Below, piece by piece: positions 26,851-34,776 of a DNA stretch of 64,000 nucleotides. The position numbers and the translations under genes were made by a program. The number at the start of each line of letters is the position of its first letter. Within the stretch, counting starts at the first letter, position 1. The notes beneath the pieces were generated by a model. That model searched no databases. It was not told the DNA's origin and was given only the letters and a program-made list of their open reading frames with translations. This DNA comes from Halobacteria archaeon AArc-dxtr1 (GTDB taxonomy: Archaea; Halobacteriota; Halobacteria; Halobacteriales; Natrialbaceae): contig JAOPJY010000001.1 of assembly GCA_025517425.1 (NCBI GenBank), positions 541,377 to 605,376 of the forward strand. The letters run 5' to 3'.

Positions 26851-27513
26851 TCAGTAGACGACCTCCCAGCCCAACAGCGCCCCGTCACCGACGCGCTCTA
26901 ACCGTTCGAGGGTGAGTTCGGGGTAGTCCGCGACGAAGCCGTCGCCGTCGGCGAGCGTCGGCGCGTCGCGCCCGCCGATAATCTGTGGGCCGACGAAGAT
27001 CGTCAGCTCGTCGACCAGGCCGACGTCGAGCAGCGAGAAGATGAGTTCGCCGCCGCCTTCGACCATCAGCCGCTCTATCCCTTCGTTCTCGAGGGCGGCG
27101 AACGCCCGTAGCAGGTCGACTCGTTCGTCGCCTGCAGTGACGAACGTCGCCCGATCTGCCAGGTTCATCCGGCGCTCGACCGGCGCGGCGTCGGCGACAC
27201 AGAGGTAGGTCGTCGCCGCCTCGTCGAGGACGGCGGCGTCGGTGGGCGTTCGGGCTCGCGAGTCGATCACGACCCGTGCCGGATGTCCGGGATTGCCGGC
27301 CGTTCGACGCTCCTCTTGAAGGGCAGAATCTTTCACCGTCAGGTGGGGGTCGTCCGCGAGGACGGTCCCGATCCCGACGACGACGGCGTCGCTCTCGGCG
27401 CGAAGCCGATCGACGCGAGCGAAGTCCTCGTCGCCACTGATCCGAACCTGCTCGCGTCGGACGGAGGAGAGCTTCCCGTCGGCGCTCATCGCCGCATTGA
27501 CGAGGACGTGCAT
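26851..27513 (-). CDS. arfC: 2,5-diamino-6-(ribosylamino)pyrimidinone 5'-phosphate reductase
   Basis: A 220-residue RibD-C/DHFR-fold reductase of archaeal riboflavin biosynthesis. It has VNAAMSADGKLSS at the start, SDAVVVGIGTVLADDPHLTV (substrate and NADPH loop), a PARVVIDSRARTP strand, and EGGGELIFSLLDVGLVDELTIFVGPQIIGGRDAPT near the C-terminus. It reduces the ribosyl side chain to ribityl before deamination. The start has a TATA-like cttaagcc about 25 nt upstream. It is convergent with msrA, with a gap of only 4 nt. Confidence 0.9.
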   Translation of the reverse strand: MHVLVNAAMSADGKLSSVRREQVRISGDEDFARVDRLRAESDAVVVGIGTVLADDPHLTVKDSALQEERRTAGNPGHPARVVIDSRARTPTDAAVLDEAATTYLCVADAAPVERRMNLADRATFVTAGDERVDLLRAFAALENEGIERLMVEGGGELIFSLLDVGLVDELTIFVGPQIIGGRDAPTLADGDGFVADYPELTLERLERVGDGALLGWEVVY

Positions 27514-27636
27514 ACGCTCTTTCAGATACGGCGGCTTAAGAATCCAGTGCCCGATCGACCGCCGATTCGGGAGGGGGCGCCGAGACGGGTGGGCGAACCA
27601 GGTCTGCTTTTATTTGTCGGGAGCAAATCGCGACCT

Positions 27637-27849
27637 ATGGGCTCAGAAGACGACCCTCACGTCCCAATCGTCTGTGAGACGTGTGACACCGAGGCGAGGA
27701 TTCCGCTCTCTACGCTGGCGGAGACACTCGAACGCCACAACGAGCAGCGACACGACGGCGACGAGCTGGCGACCGTCGATCCCGACGTCGCCGACTCGCT
27801 GGCAGATCTCGTCGCGGCGGATATGGGGTTGCTCGGCGAGGAGAGCTAG
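27637..27849 (+). CDS. Small conserved haloarchaeal protein with one CxxC
   Basis: A 70-residue acidic protein (MGSEDDPHVPIVCETCDTEARIPL onward) with a single CETC pair and a His/Glu-rich middle (ETLERHNEQRHDGDE) that could complete a C2H2-like zinc site. A strong TATA-like cttttattt lies about 26 nt before the ATG. No function is known to me. Confidence 0.68.
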   Translation: MGSEDDPHVPIVCETCDTEARIPLSTLAETLERHNEQRHDGDELATVDPDVADSLADLVAADMGLLGEES

Positions 27850-27868
27850 TCGCGGTATCGCTCCCGCG

Positions 27869-28051
27869 TCACCTGTCGCGACATTCCGTAAGTAGCTGCA
27901 TCGCCTCCCGCAGGTGGTACCGCGCGTCCGGGTCGGTCGCATTTTCGAGCGCCACCGCCAGGTGATGTGTCGCACCCCCTTCCTCGGATTCTGTCCCACT
28001 AGGAGCGGTCGATGTCCCGTCAGCGTCCCCCGGTGCCCGTTTCTCGGTCAT
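27869..28051 (-). CDS. Small conserved haloarchaeal protein
   Basis: A 60-residue protein: an acidic disordered N-terminus and a helical C-terminus (THHLAVALENATDPDARYHLREAMQLL). A TATA-like catatatccc lies at the leaderless distance from the ATG at 28051. The helical half looks like a real conserved unit. The role is unknown. It is divergent from the RPA operon. Confidence 0.6.
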   Translation of the reverse strand: MTEKRAPGDADGTSTAPSGTESEEGGATHHLAVALENATDPDARYHLREAMQLLTECRDR

Positions 28052-28182
28052 CGATCACCCATCCAACAATACGGGATATATGAGTTTCGGTATTACTGAT
28101 AGGTTCTCCCTATCGGTCGGCTACACCTGAAAGTAGTCCGCGGCCGAGAACGTTTTTGGCCCCTCCCGCCCAAGAGCCGGTG

Positions 28183-29457
28183 ATGGAACTCGAAGATCAT
28201 GCCGAGGAACTCGCCTCCGACCTCGGTGTTGACAAAGAGGAGGTCACGGCAGACCTGCGAAACTTGGTGGAGTACAGCGTTCCGATCGACGAGGCGAAGG
28301 GAAGTCTTCGCCGCAAGTACGGCGATGGGACTGGCGGTAGCGGTGGCGCCCCGCAGACGAAAGAGATCACGGAGATCGATCCCGACGACGGCTCGGTAAG
28401 CGTCACCGGCGTCGTCCTGACGGCCGGGGAGCGCTCCATCCGGTATCAGGGATCGGACCACGTCATCGTTGAGGGCGAGCTCGCCGACGGAAACGGCGTC
28501 ATCGACTACACCGCTTGGGAGGACTTCGGTCTCTCGCCGGGAGACACGATCACCGCGGGCAACGCGGGCGTCCGCGAGTGGGACGGCGAGCCCGAACTCA
28601 ACTTCGGCGAGAGCACCGCGCTCTCGTTCCAGGAGGAGCCCCTCGAGGTGCCCTACGAGGTTGGCGGCGACGCCGAGCTCGCTGAGTTGCAGACCGGCGA
28701 CCGGGCACGAACCGTTGAGGTCGTCGTCGTCGAGGCCGAGCGGCGAACGATCGACGGCCGGGACGGCGAGACGGAGATCATCAGCGGCGTCTTCGGCGAC
28801 GAGTCCGGCCGCCTTCCCTTTACCAACTGGGACCCCTCACCCCTAATCGAGGAGGGGGCCTCGGTAACAATTGAGAACGCCTACGTCCGGGAGTTCAGGG
28901 GCGTCCCCGAAGTCAACGTTTCGGCGTTTTCGACCGTAACGCCCGTCGACCGGGAGATCGAGGTCGGCAGCGACGCCCAAACGATGGACATCGGCGAGGC
29001 GGTCGCGACCGGTGGCGTCTACGACGTCGAACTGGTCGGCAACCTCATCGCCGTCCGCGACGGCTCCGGGCTGATCCAGCGCTGCCCAGAATGTAATCGC
29101 GTGATCCAGAAGGGGCAGTGTCGCACCCACGGAAGCGTCGACGGCGTCGACGACCTCCGGGTGAAGGCGATTTTAGACGACGGAACTGGGACCGTCACCG
29201 CGATCTTAGACGACGAACTGACCGAACAGGTCTACGGCGGCGGGCTGGAAGCGGCCCGCCAAGAGGCCCGCGACGCGATGGACCAGGAGGCGGTCGCCGA
29301 CACGATCCGTGAGCAGATCGTCGGCCGCGAGTACCGCGTCCGGGGTCACCTCTCGGTCGACGAGTACGGCGCGAACCTAGACGCGAGTGCGTTCGTCGAG
29401 AGTGAGGACGATCCGGCCGAGCGTGCCCGTGCGTTCCTCGCGGAGGTGGTCGCATGA
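28183..29457 (+). CDS. RPA-type single-stranded DNA-binding protein (OB folds and zinc finger)
   Basis: A 424-residue replication protein A subunit. Three OB-fold-like units are seen at about 65-150 (VSVTGVVLTAGERSIRY), 165-260 and 270-390. The last encloses a zinc finger, CPECNRVIQKGQCRTHG, as in RPA70-type proteins. It binds ssDNA in replication and repair. The start fits a TATA-like cgtttttgg about 28 nt upstream. A partner protein and a phosphoesterase follow. This RPA, COG3390-type partner and phosphoesterase order is a known haloarchaeal operon. Its TGA overlaps an ATG (ATGA) that opens a 17-codon frame. Confidence 0.9.
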   Translation: MELEDHAEELASDLGVDKEEVTADLRNLVEYSVPIDEAKGSLRRKYGDGTGGSGGAPQTKEITEIDPDDGSVSVTGVVLTAGERSIRYQGSDHVIVEGELADGNGVIDYTAWEDFGLSPGDTITAGNAGVREWDGEPELNFGESTALSFQEEPLEVPYEVGGDAELAELQTGDRARTVEVVVVEAERRTIDGRDGETEIISGVFGDESGRLPFTNWDPSPLIEEGASVTIENAYVREFRGVPEVNVSAFSTVTPVDREIEVGSDAQTMDIGEAVATGGVYDVELVGNLIAVRDGSGLIQRCPECNRVIQKGQCRTHGSVDGVDDLRVKAILDDGTGTVTAILDDELTEQVYGGGLEAARQEARDAMDQEAVADTIREQIVGREYRVRGHLSVDEYGANLDASAFVESEDDPAERARAFLAEVVA

Positions 29458-29507
29458 GCCACGCGAGTGCGAGTACGCCGGACGTCTGTCCGGAGGTGAT
29501 CGCATGA
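29454..29507 (+). CDS. Putative 17-codon coupling ORF between rpa and its partner gene
   Basis: An ATG at 29454 overlaps the rpa stop (ATGA) and opens MSHASASTPDVCPEVIA, whose TGA in turn overlaps the ATG of the partner gene at 29504. Both starts are preceded by near-identical sequence, GGAGGTGRTCGCATGAGC, about 50 nt apart, so the frame looks like a local duplication of the initiation region. It may work as a ribosome relay rather than make a useful peptide. Confidence 0.4.
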   Translation: MSHASASTPDVCPEVIA

Positions 29508-31159
29508 GCGCCCAGGAAGACCGACCGGGACGCGAGGTCGCCTACCGGCTGCTGGCCGCCGAGTACGACGATGCCTCCCTCTCGTACGCCGAGAGTGACG
29601 AGGAACGAGCCCCGAACTACGTGATCACACCGACGGGCGCCCGGGTGAACCGCCTGTTCGTCGTCGGCACACTAACGGAGATTTCGTCGGTAAACGACGA
29701 CATGCTGCGCGCACGGATCGTCGATCCCACGGGCGCGTTCGTCGTCTACGCCGGACAGTACCAACCCGACGCCCTCGCGGCGCTCGAGTCCCTCGAGCCG
29801 CCGGCGTTCGTCGCAGTCACGGGGAAAGCGCGGACGTTCCAGCCCGACGACTCGGAGCAGGTCTACACCTCAATTCGACCCGAGAGCATCGCGACCGTCG
29901 ACGCAGACACCCGCGACCGGTGGGTGATCGACGCGGCCGAACGCACGCACGATCGCATCGAGACCTACGCGGCCGCGGCAGCCGTCGACGCCGACGGGGA
30001 GGCACTGACCGACGCGCTGCTCGAAGCGGGCCTCGACCGCAGCGCCGCCGACGGCGTCGCACTCGCCCGAGACCACTACGGGACGACGCCGACGTATCTC
30101 GACTCCCTCCGCGCCCTCGCGACGGAAGCGGTCGAAGTCGTCGCCGGCAAGCGCGAGCAGGTCGCCGGTCTCGACGTCGAGCCGGGGACGAGCGCCGCGG
30201 ATGGCGCGACGTTCGCCGATCTGGCCGGAGATGGCGCTCTCGCCGCGACCGAAGTCGAATCGGATGGTCGCGACGACGAGGGCACGTCGGCGGCCGAGCC
30301 CGAATCGATCACGGAGACCGATCCCGACCCCGACGGCGATCCGGAGCCGGATGCCGGTCTCGATCCCGACGTCGACGCCGACGGATCCTCCGAACCGGAG
30401 CACTCAGACGCCGGCGACGCAGCGTCTGTGGAGCCCGAATCGGTCGACGCCACCGAGCCGGAGTCGGGTCGGACCGAAGCCACCGACGGGCAGGACTCGT
30501 CGACGGACGCCGACGCGGAGTCGGTTTCGTTCGACGAGGGTGACGACGTCGACGAGGGAGACGACGAACTCGGTGACTTCGACGGCGGCGGTATGTACGA
30601 GATGGACGACGAGGAACGCGAGGAGATCGAAGCTGAGTTCGGCGCGGAGTTTACCACCGGGACGGACGTCGACGAGCCCGGTGAAGCCGATATCGACGTG
30701 CCCGAGGACTCACTCGAGGGCGAGACCGTGGAAGGCGACGCCGAAGCCGACACAGACGCAGCAGTGGCGTCGGAAGCAGATGAAGCAGGTGATGCTGACA
30801 CAGACGTGGCGCCGGAGTCAGACAGTGACATAGCGTCAGCGTCAGATAGCGATGTGGTGCCGGAGTCGGATGGGATTGCCGACGAGCCGGACGAGGAAGC
30901 AGCGCCAGCGCCGGACGACGACACAACAGCGTCGGATGGGGCTACCGACGAGCCAGACGAGGAGATCGACCTCCAGGAGCGCGTCGTCGAGACGATGTCC
31001 GAGCTCGACGATGGTGAGGGTGCGGATCGCTCGGCTGTCGTCGAGACCGTTACTGCGGAAACCGGCGCCGCCGAATCGGACGTCGAGGAGGCGATCCAGA
31101 GCGCACTGATGGGCGGACAGTGCTACGAACCCGACGACGACACGCTGAAAGCGATCTAG
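29504..31159 (+). CDS. RPA-associated protein (COG3390-type) with acidic linker and C-terminal winged helix
   Basis: A 551-residue protein. Residues about 1-125 form an OB-fold unit (YVITPTGARVNRLFVVGTLTEISSVNDDMLRARIVDPTGAFVVYAGQY), and about 135-225 a helical region. About 230-485 is extremely acidic low-complexity sequence rich in Asp, Glu, Ser and Ala. The C-terminal 65 residues (LQERVVETMSELDDGEGADRSAVVETVTAE onward) look like a winged helix similar to the RPA32 C-terminus. It probably partners the RPA encoded upstream. The long acidic linker is longer than I expect for the family. Confidence 0.85.
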   Translation: MSAQEDRPGREVAYRLLAAEYDDASLSYAESDEERAPNYVITPTGARVNRLFVVGTLTEISSVNDDMLRARIVDPTGAFVVYAGQYQPDALAALESLEPPAFVAVTGKARTFQPDDSEQVYTSIRPESIATVDADTRDRWVIDAAERTHDRIETYAAAAAVDADGEALTDALLEAGLDRSAADGVALARDHYGTTPTYLDSLRALATEAVEVVAGKREQVAGLDVEPGTSAADGATFADLAGDGALAATEVESDGRDDEGTSAAEPESITETDPDPDGDPEPDAGLDPDVDADGSSEPEHSDAGDAASVEPESVDATEPESGRTEATDGQDSSTDADAESVSFDEGDDVDEGDDELGDFDGGGMYEMDDEEREEIEAEFGAEFTTGTDVDEPGEADIDVPEDSLEGETVEGDAEADTDAAVASEADEAGDADTDVAPESDSDIASASDSDVVPESDGIADEPDEEAAPAPDDDTTASDGATDEPDEEIDLQERVVETMSELDDGEGADRSAVVETVTAETGAAESDVEEAIQSALMGGQCYEPDDDTLKAI

Positions 31160-31168
31160 AGCGGACCG

Positions 31169-31996
31169 ATGGCGACGAACCGGCCGAAAGGCGACGGCGT
31201 GCTCGAACCGGTGCCCGGCGAGCGGGCGGCGATCGCCGATCTCGACGGCGAGCGAGCGCTCGTGATCGCCGACTACCACGCGGGCTACGAGGCGGGGCTA
31301 CGGTACGAGCGTGGCGTCGACGTACCAAGTCGCGCCCAAGAGCGCCGAGAGCGGCTGTGTGAGCTCGTCGATCGGACCGGCGTCGACCGACTCGTCGTCT
31401 GTGGCGATCTGATGCACTCGATCGGCGAGCCCGGCGGCGCCGAGCGTGGCGAACTCGAGGTGCTGTTCGAGTCGCTTCCTGCCGGGCTCTCGGTTACGCT
31501 CGTCAAGGGCAACCACGACGGCGCGATCGAGAGCTGGCTCGGCGACAGTGACGGGACCGAACTCGCAGACGCCGGTAGCTCCCTCGAGATCGAACCTGGC
31601 GAGGGCGTCCGGCTGGGACCGCTGGGCGCGTGTCACGGCCACACCTGGCCGTCGCCGGCAGTCCTCGAGGCCGAGGTCGTCTGCGCCGGCCACGAACATC
31701 CCTGCGTCCGTCTGGTGGATGCCGTCGGCGGCAGCCGCGTCGAGCCCGTCTGGCTTCGTGGACGACTCGATCCGGCCGCATTCGCCAGCAGAGACGAGTA
31801 CGCCAGCCTGTCGTGGCTCGACAATGGAACGCCCCCGAAACTAGTCGTGCTGCCGGCGTTCAACGATCTGGCCGGAGGGACCTGGGTGAACGTCACCGAC
31901 CAGTCGTTTCTGGCTCCGTTTCTTCCGGACGGGCTCACAGACGGCGAAGCGTACCTCGTCGACGGAACACGGCTCGGTCCCTACCAGCACGTCTGA
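31169..31996 (+). CDS. Calcineurin-like metallophosphoesterase of the RPA operon
   Basis: A 275-residue phosphoesterase. Motifs are ALVIADYHAGYEAG (DxH), VVCGDLMHSIG (GD), VTLVKGNHDGAIESW (GNHD), GACHGHTWP and a late VCAGHEHPCVRL (GHxH), giving a complete two-metal site. It lies 9 nt after the RPA-associated gene, matching the known rpa-partner-phosphoesterase operon of haloarchaea. Genetic linkage suggests a nucleic-acid or cyclic-nucleotide phosphodiester substrate in DNA repair, but the activity is not established by the sequence. Confidence 0.88.
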   Translation: MATNRPKGDGVLEPVPGERAAIADLDGERALVIADYHAGYEAGLRYERGVDVPSRAQERRERLCELVDRTGVDRLVVCGDLMHSIGEPGGAERGELEVLFESLPAGLSVTLVKGNHDGAIESWLGDSDGTELADAGSSLEIEPGEGVRLGPLGACHGHTWPSPAVLEAEVVCAGHEHPCVRLVDAVGGSRVEPVWLRGRLDPAAFASRDEYASLSWLDNGTPPKLVVLPAFNDLAGGTWVNVTDQSFLAPFLPDGLTDGEAYLVDGTRLGPYQHV

Positions 31997-32029
31997 GGGA
32001 ACGATCGCGCTGCGATAGTCACGCCGATC

Positions 32030-32485
32030 CTAGGCCTCTTGGGCTCGCTGGACGATCGCGAGCCAGAAGTCCTCGACCGACTGCACGAGGTCGACAAATT
32101 CGGCGGGTTCGACCGGCTTTTGGATGTACGTGTGCGTATCGATGCCGGAGGATTCGACGATCTCCTGTTCGGCGGCGGAGCTCGTCAGCACCGCGACGGG
32201 GATCTCTCGAAGGGTGGGCTCTTCTTCCAGTTCGGCGAGGACGTCTTGGCCGCTGGTCCCCGGAAGCTGGGGCTCGAGGAGGATGATGTCCGGGCGCGAC
32301 TCGTCGGCGTACTCGCCGCGCTGGTGGAGGTAATCGAGGGCCGCCTCACCGTCCGAGACGGCGTGGACCGTGTTCATGATCTTTGCGTCTTTGAACTGCT
32401 CGGTAAACAGACGGGTATCGCCGGGATTGGGCTCGACAAGCAGAATATCGATCGGATCACTCCGTTCCACATCGTCTGGCTGCAT
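32030..32485 (-). CDS. Degenerate response-regulator receiver protein
   Basis: A 151-residue stand-alone receiver resembling haloarchaeal Rcp1-like regulators. The acidic pocket normally reading VEDNPGD is VEPNPGD, and the phospho-acceptor strand reads DIILLEPQLPGTSG, so the Asp that should be phosphorylated is Glu. The Thr/Ser (VAVLTSSAAE) and Lys (YIQKPVEP) are kept. The protein probably signals through a fixed, phospho-mimic-like state or another ligand. A TATA-like gttttatcg supports the ATG at 32485. No histidine kinase is nearby. Confidence 0.82.
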   Translation of the reverse strand: MQPDDVERSDPIDILLVEPNPGDTRLFTEQFKDAKIMNTVHAVSDGEAALDYLHQRGEYADESRPDIILLEPQLPGTSGQDVLAELEEEPTLREIPVAVLTSSAAEQEIVESSGIDTHTYIQKPVEPAEFVDLVQSVEDFWLAIVQRAQEA

Positions 32486-32612
32486 TGCCAGATATCTGTC
32501 CTGTATCGATAAAACGGTGTGGTCACCGCAAGGAGACTGTCTCGCGAAACCGAGCAGACACACAGCTGTTTGCGGACCTAACTCGACGTTGCAAGGCCAT
32601 CGCCGGCTTGCA

Positions 32613-32619
32613 TTTATAA
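32613..32619 (+). promoter_or_regulatory. TATA box of the stress-protein transcript
   Basis: tttataa in an AT-rich patch, about 28 nt before the ATG at 32644 that opens a 22-codon frame, and about 93 nt before the universal stress protein ATG. The spacing fits a leaderless start for the small frame. Confidence 0.6.
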
Positions 32620-32643
32620 TCCTCCTCGCAGAAGTGACGCGTG

Positions 32644-32712
32644 ATGTCGATCGATTTTGTGACTGAATGGGTCGTGGTATCGTCTCTCGCAGTGTTCGAG
32701 GTGAGTCGATGA
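32644..32712 (+). CDS. Putative 22-codon leader ORF coupled to the universal stress protein gene
   Basis: An ATG about 28 nt after a TATA box opens a 22-codon frame (MSIDFVTEWVVVSSLAVFEVSR) with a hydrophobic middle. Its TGA overlaps the ATG of the stress protein gene (ATGA). The GAGGTGA that precedes the main start lies inside its last codons. The arrangement suggests termination-reinitiation. The peptide matches nothing I recognise. Confidence 0.5.
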   Translation: MSIDFVTEWVVVSSLAVFEVSR

Positions 32713-33146
32713 CGCTCGCGTTCGACGGAACAGTCGTCGTCCCGCTGGCCGACCCGGACGACGGAGAGCGAACCGCCGCAGCGATCGCACCACGGCTCGG
32801 ACCGCAGAGTCGCGTCGTTCTGGTAAACGTCATCGAGAAGAGCGGGGACGCCCTGGATAAAGCACCCCTGACACGACGGGAAGGGTACGCCGAGGAGATT
32901 TTCGAGCGGGCGGCCGGCCCCCTCTCGGACGCCCCTGGAACCGTCGACACGGAGATCCTGTACGGAACCGACGTCGTCGAGACGATCTTCGACGGCGCTC
33001 ACGAGGTCGGCGCCGATGCAGTCGTCTTCATGGCTCGAGAAGGCAATCGCTTAGCCGAGTTACTGACCGGAGACGTCGCTCGGCGAATGGTCAAAGACGC
33101 CTCGACCCCGGTCGTTGCGCTCCCGCAGGGGACGGCGAGCGATTAG
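32709..33146 (+). CDS. Universal stress protein, divergent UspA family
   Basis: A 145-residue alpha/beta protein: FDGTVVVPLADPDDGERTAAAIAP, RVVLVNVIEKSGD and ADAVVFMAREGNRLAELLTGDVARRMVKDASTPVVALP. It follows the USP plan, but the nucleotide-binding glycines are altered (REGNRLAELLTG), so it may be a non-ATP-binding member. A GAGGTGA Shine-Dalgarno precedes the ATG, within the end of a 22-codon leader frame. It is convergent with asd, and their stop codons overlap (TTAG). Confidence 0.85.
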   Translation: MTLAFDGTVVVPLADPDDGERTAAAIAPRLGPQSRVVLVNVIEKSGDALDKAPLTRREGYAEEIFERAAGPLSDAPGTVDTEILYGTDVVETIFDGAHEVGADAVVFMAREGNRLAELLTGDVARRMVKDASTPVVALPQGTASD

Positions 33147-34177
33147 AGGTAGCCGTTTTCCAACAGCAGTTCGCCGTTGAGCACGCTGGCGCCCGCCGCC
33201 CCGCGCATCGTGTTGTGGGCCAAGCAGTTGTACTGCAGGCCAAACGTCGACTCGCGGATGCCGCCGGCTGCAATCGCCATCCCGCCACCGAGCGTGCGGT
33301 CGAGACGCGGCTGTGGGCGCTCGGGATCGTCGAAGACGTGGATGAGTGGATCCGGCGAGGAACGGAGGTCGAGCGACGGATACTCTCGCATCGCCTGAGC
33401 GGCCTCGTCGACGGTGATCTCTTCGGTGGTCTCGACCCAGACGTTCTCCAGGTGGCCGTCGATCGTCGGGATGCGGTTACAGGAGGCCGCGACGGAGACG
33501 TCGTCCTGAGTGAGTTCAGCGCCGTCGAACTCGCCGAGCAGTTTGCGGGACTCGGTCTCGAGTTTGTCTTCTTCGCTGCCGATGTAGGGGATTGCGTTGT
33601 CGATGATCTCCATCGAGGAGACACCGTCGTAGCCGGCGCCCGAAACTGCCTGCAGCGTCGAGACGTGGACGCGCTCTAGACCGAACTCAGCGAGGGCGGC
33701 CAGCGTCGGGACGAACGTGATCGTCGAACAGTTGGGATTCTTGATCAGCGCGCCGTCCCAGCCGCGATCGTCGCGCTGGACTTCGAGCAAGTCGAGGTGT
33801 TCGGCGTTGACCTCCGGAATAACGAGGGGAACGTCCTCGGCCATCCGTGCGTTCGAGGAGTTCGAGGAGACGACGTAGCCCGCCTCACAGAACGCGGGTT
33901 CGACCGCTGCGCCGACGCTCGAGGGCAGCGACGAGAAGAGCAGGTCGACGTCGTCGGGCACTGCCTCTGGCTCGGTTGCCTGAACGGTCATCTCTGCGAC
34001 GTCGTCCGGAATCGGCGCATCGACGCGCCACTTCGCTGCTGATCGATACGATTCGCCGGCACTCGACTCGCTCGCGGTGAGTGCCGCGATTTCGAAGTCG
34101 GGATGGGGGTCTAACAGCTGAATGAGTCGCTGTCCGACGGCACCTGTCGCACCGAGTACTCCAACACGTACTGCCAT
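33143..34177 (-). CDS. asd: Aspartate-semialdehyde dehydrogenase
   Basis: A 344-residue enzyme reducing aspartyl phosphate to aspartate semialdehyde for Lys, Thr and Met synthesis. The NADP-binding start is VRVGVLGATGAVGQRLIQLL. The catalytic Cys lies in KNPNCSTITFVPTLA, followed by QAVSGAGYDGV, a CNRIPTIDGH His/Arg region and a C-terminal NCLAHNTMRGAAGASVLNGELLL. It is of the archaeal/fungal class. TATA-like ccgttttgc lies at the leaderless distance. The S17e gene nearby on the same strand is a usual haloarchaeal neighbour. Confidence 0.95.
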   Translation of the reverse strand: MAVRVGVLGATGAVGQRLIQLLDPHPDFEIAALTASESSAGESYRSAAKWRVDAPIPDDVAEMTVQATEPEAVPDDVDLLFSSLPSSVGAAVEPAFCEAGYVVSSNSSNARMAEDVPLVIPEVNAEHLDLLEVQRDDRGWDGALIKNPNCSTITFVPTLAALAEFGLERVHVSTLQAVSGAGYDGVSSMEIIDNAIPYIGSEEDKLETESRKLLGEFDGAELTQDDVSVAASCNRIPTIDGHLENVWVETTEEITVDEAAQAMREYPSLDLRSSPDPLIHVFDDPERPQPRLDRTLGGGMAIAAGGIRESTFGLQYNCLAHNTMRGAAGASVLNGELLLENGYL

Positions 34178-34301
34178 TTTCCAGGACTGGGCGTCGGGCG
34201 AGCAAAACGGTTTGGATTTTGCGCAGTGGTCTCGTGGGTCCTGCTGTGTGTCGCCACCGTTGCGATGTCGGTGGTGGACTCCGGAAGCGACGCGCATAGA
34301 A

Positions 34302-34309
34302 GAAATTAA
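34302..34309 (+). promoter_or_regulatory. TATA box upstream of the 34336 leader ORF
   Basis: gaaattaag (about 34302-34309) lies about 30 nt before the ATG at 34336 but more than 110 nt before the membrane-protein gene. It is therefore placed for a leaderless small frame rather than for the membrane protein itself. Confidence 0.5.
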
Positions 34310-34335
34310 GAAACCCGAGCGGAACCTATCGATCG

Positions 34336-34422
34336 ATGCACGACGATCTTCGCACCGACGGAGTCCGGGTCGGCGGATCGACCGTAAACAGTTCGCTCCC
34401 TTGCCGGGGGTGGGACCGATGA
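34336..34422 (+). CDS. Putative 28-codon leader ORF coupled to a small membrane protein gene
   Basis: An ATG about 30 nt after a TATA-like element opens 28 codons (starting MHDDLRTDGVRVGGS, ending CRGWDR). The TGA overlaps the ATG of the next gene (ATGA). A GGGGGTGGG stretch just before that ATG may serve as Shine-Dalgarno. It shows the same arrangement as at glmS and the stress protein gene at 32709. No homologue is recognised. Confidence 0.45.
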   Translation: MHDDLRTDGVRVGGSTVNSSLPCRGWDR

Positions 34423-34676
34423 GCAACGCCGCAGAGAGACAGATCGGCCCGTTTGCCGGGACGTTTGGTATCGGATCGGCTGTCGTCGGCGTCCTGGCGC
34501 TACTGGTCGGCATCCTGGCGTTCGTCGACGTCTACATGGAACTCGACCTCTTCGTGCCGGGTGAAGAGCCGCTTCTCGAGGGATTCGTCATCCTGACCTT
34601 CGGTGTGGGCTTTGCGGTCCTGGCGCTGTTCGTCGGCGCCTACATGGAACCTGGCGTGGGCGACGACGGTCACTGA
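34419..34676 (+). CDS. Small two-helix membrane protein, unknown function
   Basis: 85 residues with two hydrophobic helices (IGSAVVGVLALLVGILAFVDVYM and GFVILTFGVGFAVLALFVGAYM) joined by a short acidic loop (ELDLFVPGEEPLLE). It looks like a conserved haloarchaeal membrane protein. The start overlaps the TGA of a leader frame. No function can be assigned. Confidence 0.65.
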   Translation: MSNAAERQIGPFAGTFGIGSAVVGVLALLVGILAFVDVYMELDLFVPGEEPLLEGFVILTFGVGFAVLALFVGAYMEPGVGDDGH

Positions 34677-34776
34677 GTTCGTCGACGACGTCGGAATCGA
34701 CTCACAGACAGGATCCCTCCCGTGGATGTCACTCACGGGTGAAACTGACTACAGTATCGACCGCGAATTCGCAGAA

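Noticed and set aside
29817..30926. Long open frames on the minus strand and other frames across the RPA partner gene
   Set aside because: They are Arg/Ser-rich shadows of the high-GC, Asp/Glu-coding repeats of the real gene.
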